Below are positions 9,950-19,262 of a stretch of 64,000 nt of DNA, piece after piece. The stretch is from contig NZ_AZVB01000004.1 in the NCBI RefSeq assembly GCF_000513995.1, positions 200,292 to 264,291 on the forward strand. Direction: 5' to 3'. Positions within the stretch are counted from its first letter, which is position 1. Every line of letters begins with the position of its first letter. The notes under the pieces are model-generated. The model searched no databases. It had not been told where the DNA came from and worked only from the letters and a program-made list of their open reading frames with translations. Origin of the DNA: Pseudoxanthomonas sp. J35. GTDB taxonomy: Bacteria; Pseudomonadota; Gammaproteobacteria; Xanthomonadales; Xanthomonadaceae. Both the position numbers and the translations under genes were made by a program.

Positions 9950-12178
9950 ATGGACACCCTGCAACAGGCGAAGGCATGGAGCCGCGACGGATGGCGCCGC
10001 GGGATCGCCTGGTGGCATGGCCGTCCGCGCTGGCTGCGTCGCGCGCTGTGGACCGCCCTGCTGGCCTGGGGCGGGTACCTGGTGCTGGGCAACCTGTTCC
10101 TCAATACCCTGCTGCATCCGCTGGCCAATCGCCGGCCTGAGGCGTTCCAGGCGCAGTGGGGCGTGGCGCATACGCTGTTCCCCGGCTACGTGTCAGCGCG
10201 GCAGGTCCGCCTGCAGGGACAGGTGCGCGACCTCGCCTGGGACGTGCAGGCCGACCATGTGGCCGGACGCATCGCCCTGTGGCCCCTGCTGCGCCGTGAG
10301 CTGCGCGTGCCCTCGGTGGTGGCCCGCAACGTCGGCGGCGGCGTGCGCCACGTCGACCGCGCGCGGCCCGCGCCGGCGCCGCGCGCCGGCGGCTGGACCC
10401 TGCTGTTCGAGCGCATCGCCAGCGACAGCGTGCGCGAGGGCCACTACGACGGCCTGGTGCTGGAAGGCAACGGCAGCGCGAGCTTCGGCTTCTCCAAGCA
10501 GCTGCGCGGCGGGCCGATCCAGGTGCTCGACTCGAGCGTGCATTTCGATGGCGCGCGGCTGCGCGCCGGACCGCACACCCTGCTGGATGGCGCGACCCTC
10601 GATGGAGCGTTCTCGATCGCGCGGCATACGCATGCCGAAGCCCTCGGGCTGCGCACCCTGCTGCTGACCGACGCCGCACTGGGTCTCGACGCCGAAGGTG
10701 CCTCGCTGCGCGGCTACGTGGGTCCGGATGGCCGGTTCCGCGTCGGTCTGGTTCCGGGCGGTGGCCGCCTGCACGGCCGGCTGGTGGTCGACGATGGCGT
10801 GCTGCAGCCTGGTGGCCGGCTGGCGTGGACCGCGCCGGTGCGTGGAACCGGCGTGGCCGGCGACGTGCTGGACGACACCTTGAACGTGGACGTGCAGGTC
10901 GACGACGACATCGGCCTGCGCCTGCGGGTGCCCGGCCGCGAAGGCGGGTCGCTCGACCTCGATGCCGAGCTGCGCCTGCAAGGGCGCCAGCTGCCGGTGC
11001 AGGGCACGCTGGCCGGGCTGCTGCCGCGCGCCTCCGGGCATGTCGCCGGGCGCTGGCATTTCCCCTCGCTGGGCTGGGTCGCGCCGCTGTTCAACGCGCC
11101 GTCGTGGTTCGAACTGGAAGGCGCCGGCGAACTGCGCGCGGACCTGCGCGTGGAAGGCGGCCGGGTCGCGCCGGGCAGCCATGTCGAGCTGCCGGAAGTG
11201 GCTGCGGTGGCCACGGTCATGGGCACCGTCGTCAGCGGCCGCGGGCGCGTGCTCGCGGAGCTGGGCAGCGGCGACGGCGGCGCGCTGCAGACGCGGATGG
11301 AGGCGGCGCTGGACGGCTATGCGATCGCCGCCGCCGACGCGCCGCAGGCGCCGTTCGCGCGTGGCGACAACCTGCGGCTGGACGTGGTCGTCGACGGCAT
11401 GCCCGCGCGCGGCGAAGGCCTGGCGGCGACGACGGCGCGGCTGCGTTTCAGCGACGCGGTCGTGCCGGACCTGCGCGTGTACAACCGCTTCCTCTCCGGG
11501 CAGATGCGCATCGAGCGCGGCCGGGGCAGCGCCAGCGCCGACCTGCAACTCGACGGCCGCGGCAACCTCGGCCAGGGCAAGGCCAGCGTGCAGGGCCGGG
11601 ATGCGCGCATGTCGTTCGCTGGCCGCCAGCTGCGCGGCGACCTCGGCATCGACGCGCGTCTCCGCCGCGCCGACCTGGAGCAGCGCCGGTTCGACCTCGA
11701 CGGCAGCCAGGTCCGGCTGCGCGACGTCAGCTTCCGCGACGCCGCCGGCCGCACGCGCCAGGGCTGGTGGGCGGACGTGGACCTGCCCGAGGCGCGGATC
11801 GACCTGCCCGCGGCGTCCCCGGCGCTGGTGCACGGGCGGGTCGGGGCGCAGGCGCGCGACGCCGGCTTCCTGCTCGACCTGTTCGGTGGCACCGACCGTC
11901 CGCGCTGGATGGAACGGCTCGTCGACTCCGGCAAGGCCCGGGCCGAGGGCAGAGTGCGCTGGCAGGGCGACACGCTGGTCCTCGATGGCGTGCACGCGCG
12001 AAACGACCGCTACGACGTCCATGCCCGCCTGGAGCTGTCGGACGGCCAGCATCGGGGCCAGCTGCTGGCCAGCATGGGCCCGCTGTCGGCGGGCCTGGGG
12101 CTCCAGGGCGACCACCACCAGTGGCACCTGCTGCGCGCGCGGGAGTGGTTCGAGGGCCATCCGCCGCTGCTTCACTGA
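9950..12178 (+). CDS. AsmA/YdbH-like membrane-anchored envelope protein
   Basis: A 742-residue protein with one N-terminal transmembrane helix (about 32-55, after a basic cytoplasmic stretch) and a long periplasmic part of repeated beta-strand segments, for example VRLQGQVRDLAWDVQADHVAGRIALWP. It is rich in Gly, Asp and Arg and lacks catalytic motifs. This pattern fits the AsmA-like superfamily (YdbH, YhdP, TamB), whose members act as bridges for phospholipid transport between the two membranes. I infer the family from architecture only. An in-frame GTG at 9923 would add nine residues. Confidence 0.55.
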   Translation: MDTLQQAKAWSRDGWRRGIAWWHGRPRWLRRALWTALLAWGGYLVLGNLFLNTLLHPLANRRPEAFQAQWGVAHTLFPGYVSARQVRLQGQVRDLAWDVQADHVAGRIALWPLLRRELRVPSVVARNVGGGVRHVDRARPAPAPRAGGWTLLFERIASDSVREGHYDGLVLEGNGSASFGFSKQLRGGPIQVLDSSVHFDGARLRAGPHTLLDGATLDGAFSIARHTHAEALGLRTLLLTDAALGLDAEGASLRGYVGPDGRFRVGLVPGGGRLHGRLVVDDGVLQPGGRLAWTAPVRGTGVAGDVLDDTLNVDVQVDDDIGLRLRVPGREGGSLDLDAELRLQGRQLPVQGTLAGLLPRASGHVAGRWHFPSLGWVAPLFNAPSWFELEGAGELRADLRVEGGRVAPGSHVELPEVAAVATVMGTVVSGRGRVLAELGSGDGGALQTRMEAALDGYAIAAADAPQAPFARGDNLRLDVVVDGMPARGEGLAATTARLRFSDAVVPDLRVYNRFLSGQMRIERGRGSASADLQLDGRGNLGQGKASVQGRDARMSFAGRQLRGDLGIDARLRRADLEQRRFDLDGSQVRLRDVSFRDAAGRTRQGWWADVDLPEARIDLPAASPALVHGRVGAQARDAGFLLDLFGGTDRPRWMERLVDSGKARAEGRVRWQGDTLVLDGVHARNDRYDVHARLELSDGQHRGQLLASMGPLSAGLGLQGDHHQWHLLRAREWFEGHPPLLH

Positions 12179-12245
12179 GGAACCGCAGCCCGCCGATCCG
12201 GACGTGGCGCGTCCGGCCCGCGCGACGGTTTCATGTAATACCGGT

Positions 12246-12427
12246 GTCATCCTGCAGGTTTCCCCTATTCAGCAGAATTCCCAGCAAAAACAGGAAATTG
12301 AACCTGCCGGTGCTGTTTTGCAGTGCAGCGTGCAAAGCCCCTAACGCCTCCTTCACGATGGCCCCGCATCCCGACGTGGGGGAGGGAGCAGGCCCGCTGG
12401 CAGTTCGCTGCAAGCGGGCTTTTTTTA
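12246..12427 (+). ncRNA. Possible structured small RNA between the AsmA-like gene and glnE
   Basis: The 357-base gap before glnE has no coding pattern but shows RNA-like structure. There is a -10-like TGTAAT (12234-12239), and a compound stem pairing GCAAAAACAG (12284-12293) with CTGTTTTGC (12313-12321) around an inner CAGG/CCTG stem. A CCCCGC/GTGGGG hairpin lies near 12362-12381. The end is a strong terminator: outer arms GCCCGCT/AGCGGGC (12392-12419), inner GCAG-TTCG-CTGC, then seven Ts. No -35 is convincing. It could equally be the 3' UTR of the upstream gene, or a glnE leader. Confidence 0.4.
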
Positions 12428-12535
12428 TGTCCGCCGCCGACACCGGTGGCATGCCCCGCCGGCGGCGCCAGGCGTGGATACGCCGGTGTCCGCACGCCGC
12501 CGGCCGTATTCGTGGTGCATGCCACAATCGCGGCG

Positions 12536-15379
12536 ATGACTACCTCCGCCGCTTCCACTGCTATCCCTCCCGCCGCCGCCGACCGCGAGGCGCTGCGCGA
12601 ACACACCGGCGCACGCGCGCTGGCGATGCTGCGCTCGGCCTCGCCGCGCCACGCCGAGCTGCTCGAGGACGCAGGACTGTGCGAGCGGGTGGCGCGGGTG
12701 GCCCTGGCCAGCGACTTCGCCATCGAGACCCTGCGCCGGCAGCCGGCACTGCTGGAACACCTGGCCGCGGCCGATCCGGCGCCATTGCCCGCGCCGGTGC
12801 TCGATCCGGAACAGCCGACGGCCTGGCCGGCACAGCTGCGCCTGTACCGCACCGCCTGTTCGACCCGGCTGGTGTGGCGCGACGTGCTCGGCCTGGACGA
12901 CGTCGAGGCCACGCTCGCCGGCAGCACGCGCCTGGCCGAGGAATGCCTGCAGCTGGGCCTTGAAGCGGTGGAGCGTGAATTCGCCGAACGCCACGGCGTG
13001 GTCCGCAGCGCCGACGGCGCGGTCCAGCGGCTGGTGGTGTTCGGGCTGGGCAAGCTCGGCGGCAGCGAACTGAACTTCTCCTCCGACGTCGACCTGGTCT
13101 ACGCCTATCCGCAGGACGGCGAATCCGACGGCCGCCGCGCGCTGGCCGCCGAGGACTATTTCGCGCGGTTGGGCCAGCGCCTGGCCAAGCTGCTGGACGA
13201 GACCACCGCCGACGGCTTCTGCCACCGCGTCGACCTGCGCCTGCGTCCGTTCGGCAGCGCCGGCCGGGTGGCCTGGTCGTTCGCGGCGATGGACGGCTAC
13301 TTCCAGCGCGAAGGCCGCGACTGGGAACGCTATGCCTGGCTCAAGGCGCGTACCGTGGCCGGCGACATCGCCGCCGGCGAGGCCTGGCTGGAGACACTGC
13401 GTCCGTTCGTCTACCGACGCTACCTGGACTACACCGCCCTGGACGGCCTGCGCACGATGAAGGCGGCGATCGTCGCGGAGATGCAGCGCCGCGACATGGC
13501 CGACGACCTCAAGCGCGGCCCCGGTGGCATCCGCGAGATCGAGTTCCTGGTGCAGTCGCTGCAGCTGATCCGCGGCGGCCGCGAGCCGGAGCTGCGCGGA
13601 CGCAGCCTGCTGCCGGCGCTGCAGGCGCTGGTGGCCGCCGGCCAGGTCGCGCCGGACCACGGCGCCATGCTCGCCGATGCCTACCGTTTCCTGCGCCGGC
13701 TCGAGAACCGCGTGCAGATGCTGCGCGACGCGCAGACCCACGCGCTGCCCGAAGCGGCGGAGGACCGCGAACGGCTGGCGCTGGCGCTGGGCCGGCAAAG
13801 CTGGGAGGCGCTGCACGCCGAACTGGCCGGGTGGCGGGCGAAGGTCTCGGCCGAGTTCGAGGCGCTGCTGGTGCCGCGCCGGGCCAGCGCCGCGCCGGAC
13901 GCGCTGGAAAGCTACTGGCGCGCGCTGCCCGATGGCGCCAGCGCCGACACGCTCGCGGCCGCCGGCTTCGCCGATGCCGAAGGCGCCGACGCGGCGCTGC
14001 GCGACTTCGCCCGCAGCGGCGGCGTGCGCGCGCTGTCCGACGCCGCGCGCGCGCGCCTGGACCGGGTGGTGCCGGCGCTGCTGGGCGCGGCGGCCGGTTC
14101 GGCGCAGCCCGAAGCCGCGCTGCGGCGCCTGCTTGGCCTGTTGCAGGCGATCCTGCGGCGCGCCAGCTACCTCGCCCTGCTCGACGAACAGCCCAGCGCG
14201 CTGGCGCGGCTGGTCGATGTGCTCGCGCGCAGCGCGCTGCTGGCCGAACGCATCGCCAACTACCCGCTGCTGCTGGACGAACTGCTCGACGCGCGGGTGG
14301 CCGGGCCGATGCCCGACGCCGACGCGATGCAGGCCGCCTGCGCCGCCGCCGCGCAGGACGAGGATCCGGAAGTGGCGCTGCGCTCGCTCAACGAAGTGCG
14401 CCAGGCGCTCAGCTTCCGCATCGCCCTGGCCACGCTGGACCGCCGCCAGCCGGCCGAGGACTGCGCGCGCCGCCTGGCTGCGCTCGCCGACGCGGTGGTG
14501 GGGCAGGTGCTGCGCATGGCCGGGTCCGAGGTGCGGGCCGCGCATGGCGAACTGCCGGGCGGACGCTTCGCGGTGGTCGGCTATGGCAGCCTCGGCGGCC
14601 GCGAGCTTGGCTTCGGTTCGGACCTGGACCTGGTGTTCCTCTACGACGCCGACCCCTCGGCGGTATCGGCCGGCACGCGCGCGCTGGAAGCCTCGCGCTG
14701 GTACACACGCCTGGCGCAGAAGGTCGTCGCCCTGCTCGGCGCGGTGACCAGCGCCGGGCGCCTGTACGAAACCGACATGCGCCTGCGCCCGGACGGCGGC
14801 AAGAGCCTGCTGGTGTCCTCGCTGGCCAGCTACTCGGAGTACCAGCAGCAGCGTGCATGGACCTGGGAACACCAGGCGCTGGTGCGGGCGCGCCCGGTCG
14901 CCGGCGACGCCTCGCTGCTGGCCGACTTCGAGCAGGTGCGTGCGCAGACCCTCGGTCGCGCCCGCGATGTCGCCGCGCTGGCCGCGGACGTCGGCCAGAT
15001 GCGCCAGCGCATGCGCGCCGAGCTCGACCGCAGCGATGCCGGGCGCTTCGACCTCAAGCAGGGCGCCGGCGGCCTGGTCGACCTGGAATTCCTGCTGCAG
15101 TTCGCCGTGCTCGCCCGTTCCGCGCAGGTGCCGGCGCTGCTGGAGCCGCGCGACAGCCCCGGCCTGCTGCAGGCGCTGGGCGCGTGCGGCTGGCTGGGAG
15201 GACAGGAGATGGAAACGCTGCACCAGGCACACCAGGTGCTGCTCGAGGCCGGCCTGGCCTGCACCCTGGACCGTCGCCCGCGCCTGACCGCCGAAACCGG
15301 CGCGATCGCCGAAGCGCGCGCCGCCATCACCCGCGCGGTGGCCGCGCACGGGCTCTGCTTCGATCCGCCCGCGGCGTGA
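12536..15379 (+). CDS. glnE: Bifunctional glutamine synthetase adenylyltransferase/deadenylyltransferase
   Basis: GlnE adenylylates glutamine synthetase when nitrogen is plentiful and removes the AMP when it is scarce, under PII control. The 947-residue length matches E. coli GlnE. Both nucleotidyltransferase halves are intact: [15 protein letters not shown] (N-terminal, D184-x-D186) and [15 protein letters not shown] (C-terminal, around 686-700). Each is followed by its PII-uridylyltransferase-like helical region ([13 protein letters not shown] and [13 protein letters not shown]). The ATG at 12536 gives MTTSAAST; longer in-frame starts run into the terminator region. It is a single-gene unit. 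Confidence 0.97.
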   Translation: MTTSAASTAIPPAAADREALREHTGARALAMLRSASPRHAELLEDAGLCERVARVALASDFAIETLRRQPALLEHLAAADPAPLPAPVLDPEQPTAWPAQLRLYRTACSTRLVWRDVLGLDDVEATLAGSTRLAEECLQLGLEAVEREFAERHGVVRSADGAVQRLVVFGLGKLGGSELNFSSDVDLVYAYPQDGESDGRRALAAEDYFARLGQRLAKLLDETTADGFCHRVDLRLRPFGSAGRVAWSFAAMDGYFQREGRDWERYAWLKARTVAGDIAAGEAWLETLRPFVYRRYLDYTALDGLRTMKAAIVAEMQRRDMADDLKRGPGGIREIEFLVQSLQLIRGGREPELRGRSLLPALQALVAAGQVAPDHGAMLADAYRFLRRLENRVQMLRDAQTHALPEAAEDRERLALALGRQSWEALHAELAGWRAKVSAEFEALLVPRRASAAPDALESYWRALPDGASADTLAAAGFADAEGADAALRDFARSGGVRALSDAARARLDRVVPALLGAAAGSAQPEAALRRLLGLLQAILRRASYLALLDEQPSALARLVDVLARSALLAERIANYPLLLDELLDARVAGPMPDADAMQAACAAAAQDEDPEVALRSLNEVRQALSFRIALATLDRRQPAEDCARRLAALADAVVGQVLRMAGSEVRAAHGELPGGRFAVVGYGSLGGRELGFGSDLDLVFLYDADPSAVSAGTRALEASRWYTRLAQKVVALLGAVTSAGRLYETDMRLRPDGGKSLLVSSLASYSEYQQQRAWTWEHQALVRARPVAGDASLLADFEQVRAQTLGRARDVAALAADVGQMRQRMRAELDRSDAGRFDLKQGAGGLVDLEFLLQFAVLARSAQVPALLEPRDSPGLLQALGACGWLGGQEMETLHQAHQVLLEAGLACTLDRRPRLTAETGAIAEARAAITRAVAAHGLCFDPPAA

Positions 15380-15419
15380 CCCGCGCCAGGTGGCGCGCCG
15401 CCTGACGTGGAACTGCGGG

Positions 15420-16385
15420 TTACAGCGACAGCCGCTCGCGCACGATCGCGGCCACGCGCGCGGTCTCGCGCAGCGGCACCGCCGGGAACGGCGCGGCGGC
15501 GGCGTTGAAGGGGCGCACCCGGCCACGCTCCAGCAGCGAGCGCAGGAACACGCCGATTCGCCCGTCCGCGCAGCCGGCCTCCAGCACGTGCACCGGCGCG
15601 CGGGTCGCGCAGGCCTCGGACACCATGTTCACCGAGTCCGGGGTGCACACCAGCTCGTCGGCGCAGGCGAGCATGCCGGGGTAGGGGTTGGCGCCGCTGC
15701 CGTCCCACAGCAGGCCGGGCAGGCCACGCAGGCCGTTGCGCAGCGCGTCCAGGGCCGCCGCGGGCGTGCGCCGCGACACCGTGGCCAGCAGGCTGCCGCC
15801 TTCGGCGGACACGCGCTGGCGCAGCGCATCGAGCAGGTCCGGCAGCGCTTCGACCTTCCACGGCGCGTGGCGGGTCGGGCCGCCGACGAGCAGGGCGATG
15901 CGTGGGCGCTGCAGCCGCTGCAGCGCCGGATAGCGTGCCGCGGCGGTGGCCAGCCAGTCCTCGTCGACGGGGTTGAGGCTGCCGAGCACGGACACTACAT
16001 TCTCGCCGCGCAGGCCGTCGTGTTCGGGCGCGACGACCACGTCCCAGTGGCGGGTGTCGATGCGCGGGTCGAGGATCTGCACCACGCGCGCGCCGCGTCG
16101 GCGCAGCAGCCGCGTCGCCAGCGCGCCCTGGCGGCCGCAGCCGATCGCCAGCGCGGGCGGGTGCGCCAGGTCCGCGGCGAAGGCCGGGCCGAACGCATGC
16201 GTCGCGCCAGGCAGCAGCCGTGGCGCCAGCCAGCGCCACGGTGCCCGCGGGAACAGCGCCGGCGCATGCGGAGTGGCGGAGTGGAGCGCGCGCGCGAGCG
16301 CTTCGGCCTGGCGCAGGTTGCCGGCGTTGCCGTCGGTCAACACCCAGGTACCGCCATCCGTCGCGGGTCGTTGCGAAAACGACAT
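15420..16385 (-). CDS. Mitochondrial fission ELM1-family protein (DUF1022)
   Basis: A 321-residue protein of the ELM1/DUF1022 family. Visible are the N-terminal TWVLTDGNAGNLRQAEALA, the central QILDPRIDTRHWDVVVAPEHDGLRGENV, ALLVGGPTRHAPW and the CTPDSVNMVSEACATRAPVHV segment. The fold resembles GT-B glycosyltransferases, the last motif being like a nucleotide-sugar site. In plants a homologue is needed for mitochondrial fission; in bacteria the role is undefined and often assumed to be envelope glycan synthesis. It lies convergent to glnE and divergent from the nitroreductase gene. Confidence 0.85.
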   Translation of the reverse strand: MSFSQRPATDGGTWVLTDGNAGNLRQAEALARALHSATPHAPALFPRAPWRWLAPRLLPGATHAFGPAFAADLAHPPALAIGCGRQGALATRLLRRRGARVVQILDPRIDTRHWDVVVAPEHDGLRGENVVSVLGSLNPVDEDWLATAAARYPALQRLQRPRIALLVGGPTRHAPWKVEALPDLLDALRQRVSAEGGSLLATVSRRTPAAALDALRNGLRGLPGLLWDGSGANPYPGMLACADELVCTPDSVNMVSEACATRAPVHVLEAGCADGRIGVFLRSLLERGRVRPFNAAAAPFPAVPLRETARVAAIVRERLSL

Positions 16386-16505
16386 TGATTCGTTCCGTAC
16401 TGGTCTGGCGCCGACGGCAGCTGCAACAGCCTACACTGTGGCAAGCCTTGGGGAGGGCCAACGATGGCCCGAAGCCTGCCCGCAGAAAACCGTAGAAGGA
16501 CCATC

Positions 16506-17093
16506 ATGCCGCACCCGCTGAACGACGCCGCCCTCGACCAGCTGTTCCGTACCGCCCGTACCTACAACGCCTTTTCCGGCGAAGTCAGCGACCAGACCCT
16601 GCGGCAGCTTTATGACCTGCTGAAGTTCGGTCCGACCCAGGCCAATACCACCCCGGCCCGTTTCGTCTTCGTGAAGTCGCCCGAAGCCAAGGCCAAGCTC
16701 GGCCCGGCGCTGGCCGAAGGCAACTACGCCAAGACCATGGCCGCGCCGGTGACGGTGATCATCGGCCGCGACGAAGCCTTCCACGAGAAGCTGCCCTACC
16801 TGTTCCCGCACACCGACGCCAAGGCCTGGTTCGAGGGCCCGCGCGAGAACCGCTACACGCCGTCGCTGCGCAACTCCTCGCTGCAGGCCGGCTACCTGAT
16901 CCTGGCCGCGCGCGCGCTGGGCCTGGACGCCGGCCCGATGACCGGCTTCGATGGCGCCAAGGTCGACGAAGCGTTCTTCGCCGGCACCAGCATCAAGTCC
17001 GACATCCTGGTGAACCTCGGCAAGGGCGATCCGGCCAGCATCTTCCCGCGTTCGCCGCGCCTGTCGTTCGACGAGGCCGCACGCATCGAATGA
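16506..17093 (+). CDS. Nitroreductase-family protein (RutE/HadB-like, malonic semialdehyde reductase type)
   Basis: A 195-residue FMN flavoprotein of the nitroreductase superfamily closest to RutE/YcdI. Family features are [17 protein letters not shown] (FMN phosphate-binding Arg region), [43 protein letters not shown] and the C-terminal NLGKGDP. RutE reduces malonic semialdehyde in pyrimidine breakdown. No other rut genes are nearby, so the physiological substrate is uncertain. The ATG follows GTAGAAGGA. Confidence 0.88.
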   Translation: MPHPLNDAALDQLFRTARTYNAFSGEVSDQTLRQLYDLLKFGPTQANTTPARFVFVKSPEAKAKLGPALAEGNYAKTMAAPVTVIIGRDEAFHEKLPYLFPHTDAKAWFEGPRENRYTPSLRNSSLQAGYLILAARALGLDAGPMTGFDGAKVDEAFFAGTSIKSDILVNLGKGDPASIFPRSPRLSFDEAARIE

Positions 17094-17166
17094 CGCGTCG
17101 TTAGCGTCGATCGCCGCACTATCCCTCGCGTTCCAACCTCAACGACACTCCCAGAAAGGAGCCCAC

Positions 17167-17751
17167 ATGCGCATCCGCCTGCTTTCCGCCGCCGCACTGC
17201 TGTCCCTGGCCGTCGCCCCGGCGTTCGCCGAGCCGGTCACCTACAAGCTCGACCCGAGCCACACCAACGTGCTGGCGCAGTGGACCCACTTCGGCTACTC
17301 GCACCCGCTCGCGCACTTCGGCGACGTCGAGGGCACTCTCGTCTACGACGCCGACAACGTCGCCGCCTCCAGCGTCGAGGTGACCCTGCCGCTGTCCGGC
17401 CTCGAGGCCTTCAGCGACAAGTTCAACGAGCACCTGCGCAGCGCCGACTTCTTCGACGCCGCCAAGTACCCGACCGCGACCTTCAGGAGCACCCAGGTCG
17501 AAAGCACCGGCAAGGACAAGCTCAAGGTCACCGGCGACCTGACCATCAAGGGCATCACCAAGCCGGTGGTGCTGCAGGTGATGCTCAACAAGGCCGGGGA
17601 ACACCCGATGACCAAGGCCCCGGCGATCGGCTTCGACGCCAAGACGAAGATCAAGCGCTCCGACTTCGGTCTCGGCGCCTACGCCCCGAACGTCAGCGAC
17701 GAAGTCTCCGTGCGCATCACCACCGAAGCCACGGCGCCGAAGGCCAGGTGA
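17167..17751 (+). CDS. YceI-family periplasmic lipid-binding-like protein
   Basis: A 194-residue secreted protein: signal peptide about 1-21 (AVAPAFA/EPV), then the YceI lipocalin-like beta-barrel. Typical strands are YKLDPSHTNVLAQWTHFGYSHPLAHF, the SAVE-like VTLPLSGLEAFSDKFNEHLRSADFFDAAKYPTATF block and KIKRSDFGLGAYAPNVSDEVSV. Homologues bind polyisoprenoids or amides and are often induced by high pH or osmotic stress. The start follows an AAAGGAG ribosome site. A strong terminator lies 48 bases downstream. Confidence 0.93.
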   Translation: MRIRLLSAAALLSLAVAPAFAEPVTYKLDPSHTNVLAQWTHFGYSHPLAHFGDVEGTLVYDADNVAASSVEVTLPLSGLEAFSDKFNEHLRSADFFDAAKYPTATFRSTQVESTGKDKLKVTGDLTIKGITKPVVLQVMLNKAGEHPMTKAPAIGFDAKTKIKRSDFGLGAYAPNVSDEVSVRITTEATAPKAR

Positions 17752-17799
17752 TTCCCCCCTGCGCGGCAGTCGTCCCCTCCCCCTCCAACTGCCGCGCCC

Positions 17800-17836
17800 G
17801 CCGGCCCGTGGACCCACGGGCCGGCTTTCTTTTTTG
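17800..17836 (+). terminator. Rho-independent terminator after yceI
   Basis: Eleven-bp stem GCCGGCCCGTG / CACGGGCCGGC (17800-17825) with loop GACC, followed by TTTCTTTTTTG. Confidence 0.93.
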
Positions 17837-17917
17837 CCCGCCGGCGCCCTGGCGGGCGGCGGGCCGCGGGCCCCGCTGCTAGAATCGGCACCTGTTCCCG
17901 CTTCATCCCCGCACGCC

Positions 17918-18115
17918 ATGACCAGCACCGCCAACGCGCCCGCCAATGCCGAGAAGCGCTACACCGTGCACCGCAGCGACCTGCCGCTGAGCTGCCCGAC
18001 CCCGGAAATGGCGCTGTGGAACTCGCACCCGCGGGTCTACCTGCCGGTGCAGGACGAGCCCGACCACCAGGCCCAGTGCCCCTACTGCGGCGCGGTCTAC
18101 CAGCTGGTCGACTGA
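17918..18115 (+). CDS. Small zinc-finger protein (zf-CHCC, NDUFS6-like)
   Basis: A 65-residue protein with four spaced zinc ligands, C26, H37, C54 and C57 (LSCPTPEMALWNSHPR and QCPYCGAVYQL), the zf-CHCC pattern shared with the C-terminus of the complex I accessory subunit NDUFS6. Members are found in most alpha-, beta- and gammaproteobacteria; their function in bacteria is not established. It follows the yceI terminator, so it starts a new unit, and lies 31 bases before the glycosyltransferase gene. Confidence 0.88.
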   Translation: MTSTANAPANAEKRYTVHRSDLPLSCPTPEMALWNSHPRVYLPVQDEPDHQAQCPYCGAVYQLVD

Positions 18116-18146
18116 GCCCGACCCCCGGCCGCGGACCGGCCCGCCG

Positions 18147-19262
18147 ATGCGCCGCCTGACCGTGGTCCAGCTGCTGCCGGCGCTCGAGTCCGGCGGCGTC
18201 GAGCGTTCAACCCTGGAGATCGCCGCGGCCCTGGTGGCCGAGGGGCACCGCGCGATCGTGGTTTCCGCGGGCGGCCGACTGGTGCCGGCACTGCTGGCCA
18301 GCGGCGCCGAACACGTCGAACTGGACATCGGGCGCAAGTCGCCGGCCGTGCTGCGCCACGTGCCCGCGCTGCGCGCGCTGTTCGGCCGCGCGCGCGCCGA
18401 CATCGTCCACGCCCGTTCGCGCCTCCCGGCCTGGCTGGGGCGGATGGCACTGGGCAGCCTGCCGGCCGGGCAGCGCCCGCGCTGGGTCACCACCGTGCAC
18501 GGACTCAATTCACCGGGTCGCTACAGCGCGGTGATGGCCAGCGGCGAGCGCGTGGTCTGCGTGTCGGGCACCGTGCACGACTACGTGCGCCGGCACTACC
18601 CGGCGGTCGACCCGGCGCGGCTGCGGGTGATCCCGCGCGGCATCGACCCGGCGCAGTTCCGGCGTCGGCCGTCTCCGGACCCGGCCGCGCGTGCCACCGT
18701 CGCGCGTGAGCATCCGGCGTTGGCTGGCAACGGTCCGCTGCTGCTGCTGCCCGGGCGCGGCACCCGCCTGAAAGGCCATGCCGACGCCCTGCAGCTGCTG
18801 GCCTTGCTGCGCGCCGGGCCGTTCGCCGATGCGCGCCTGTGGCTGCCCGGCGCGCGCGAGGCCGGCCGCGACGCCTACATCGATGAGCTGCTCGCACACG
18901 CGGCGGCCCTGGGCATCGCCGACGTCGTGGCCTTCACCGCGCCGACCGCGCGGATCGCCGAGGCCTACGCCGCCAGCGACCTGGTGCTGCAGCTGTCGCG
19001 CAAGCCCGAAGCGTTCGGGCGCACCGTGGTGGAGGCGCTGGCGGTGGGGCGGCCGGTGCTGGGCTGGGCGCATGGTGGCGTCGGCGAACTGCTGGAATCC
19101 CTGCAGCCGTGCGGTGCGGTCGCGCCCTTCGACGCCGCCGCGCTGGCCACGGCCGCGGCCTCGCTGCTGCGCACGCCGCCGGCCCTGCCGGAAACGATCC
19201 CGTTCACGCTGCAGGCGATGCAGCGGCAGACCCTGGACCTGTATGCCGAACTGGCCGGCTGA
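18147..19262 (+). CDS. Glycosyltransferase family 4 (lipopolysaccharide core type)
   Basis: A 371-residue GT-B glycosyltransferase. The N-terminal acceptor domain has LLPALESGGVERSTLEIAAAL; the C-terminal donor domain has LLPGRGTRLKGH and the GT4 motif KPEAFGRTVVEALAVGRPVLGW with EAFGRTVVE as the E-x7-E element. It probably adds a hexose or heptose to an envelope glycan; the sugar cannot be predicted. It overlaps the following membrane protein gene by 20 bases, so the two are probably coupled, and waaA and an LpxL-type gene nearby support an LPS role. Confidence 0.9.
   Translation: MRRLTVVQLLPALESGGVERSTLEIAAALVAEGHRAIVVSAGGRLVPALLASGAEHVELDIGRKSPAVLRHVPALRALFGRARADIVHARSRLPAWLGRMALGSLPAGQRPRWVTTVHGLNSPGRYSAVMASGERVVCVSGTVHDYVRRHYPAVDPARLRVIPRGIDPAQFRRRPSPDPAARATVAREHPALAGNGPLLLLPGRGTRLKGHADALQLLALLRAGPFADARLWLPGAREAGRDAYIDELLAHAAALGIADVVAFTAPTARIAEAYAASDLVLQLSRKPEAFGRTVVEALAVGRPVLGWAHGGVGELLESLQPCGAVAPFDAAALATAAASLLRTPPALPETIPFTLQAMQRQTLDLYAELAG

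Noticed and set aside
12246..12427. 6S RNA as identity for the structured region before glnE
   Set aside because: The length is similar, but I could not find the long closing stem with a central bubble, and the usual zapA-side neighbours are absent.
12231..12527. 98-codon minus-strand frame in the glnE upstream gap
   Set aside because: No similarity, no ribosome site, and it overlaps the structured region and terminator that read in the plus direction.
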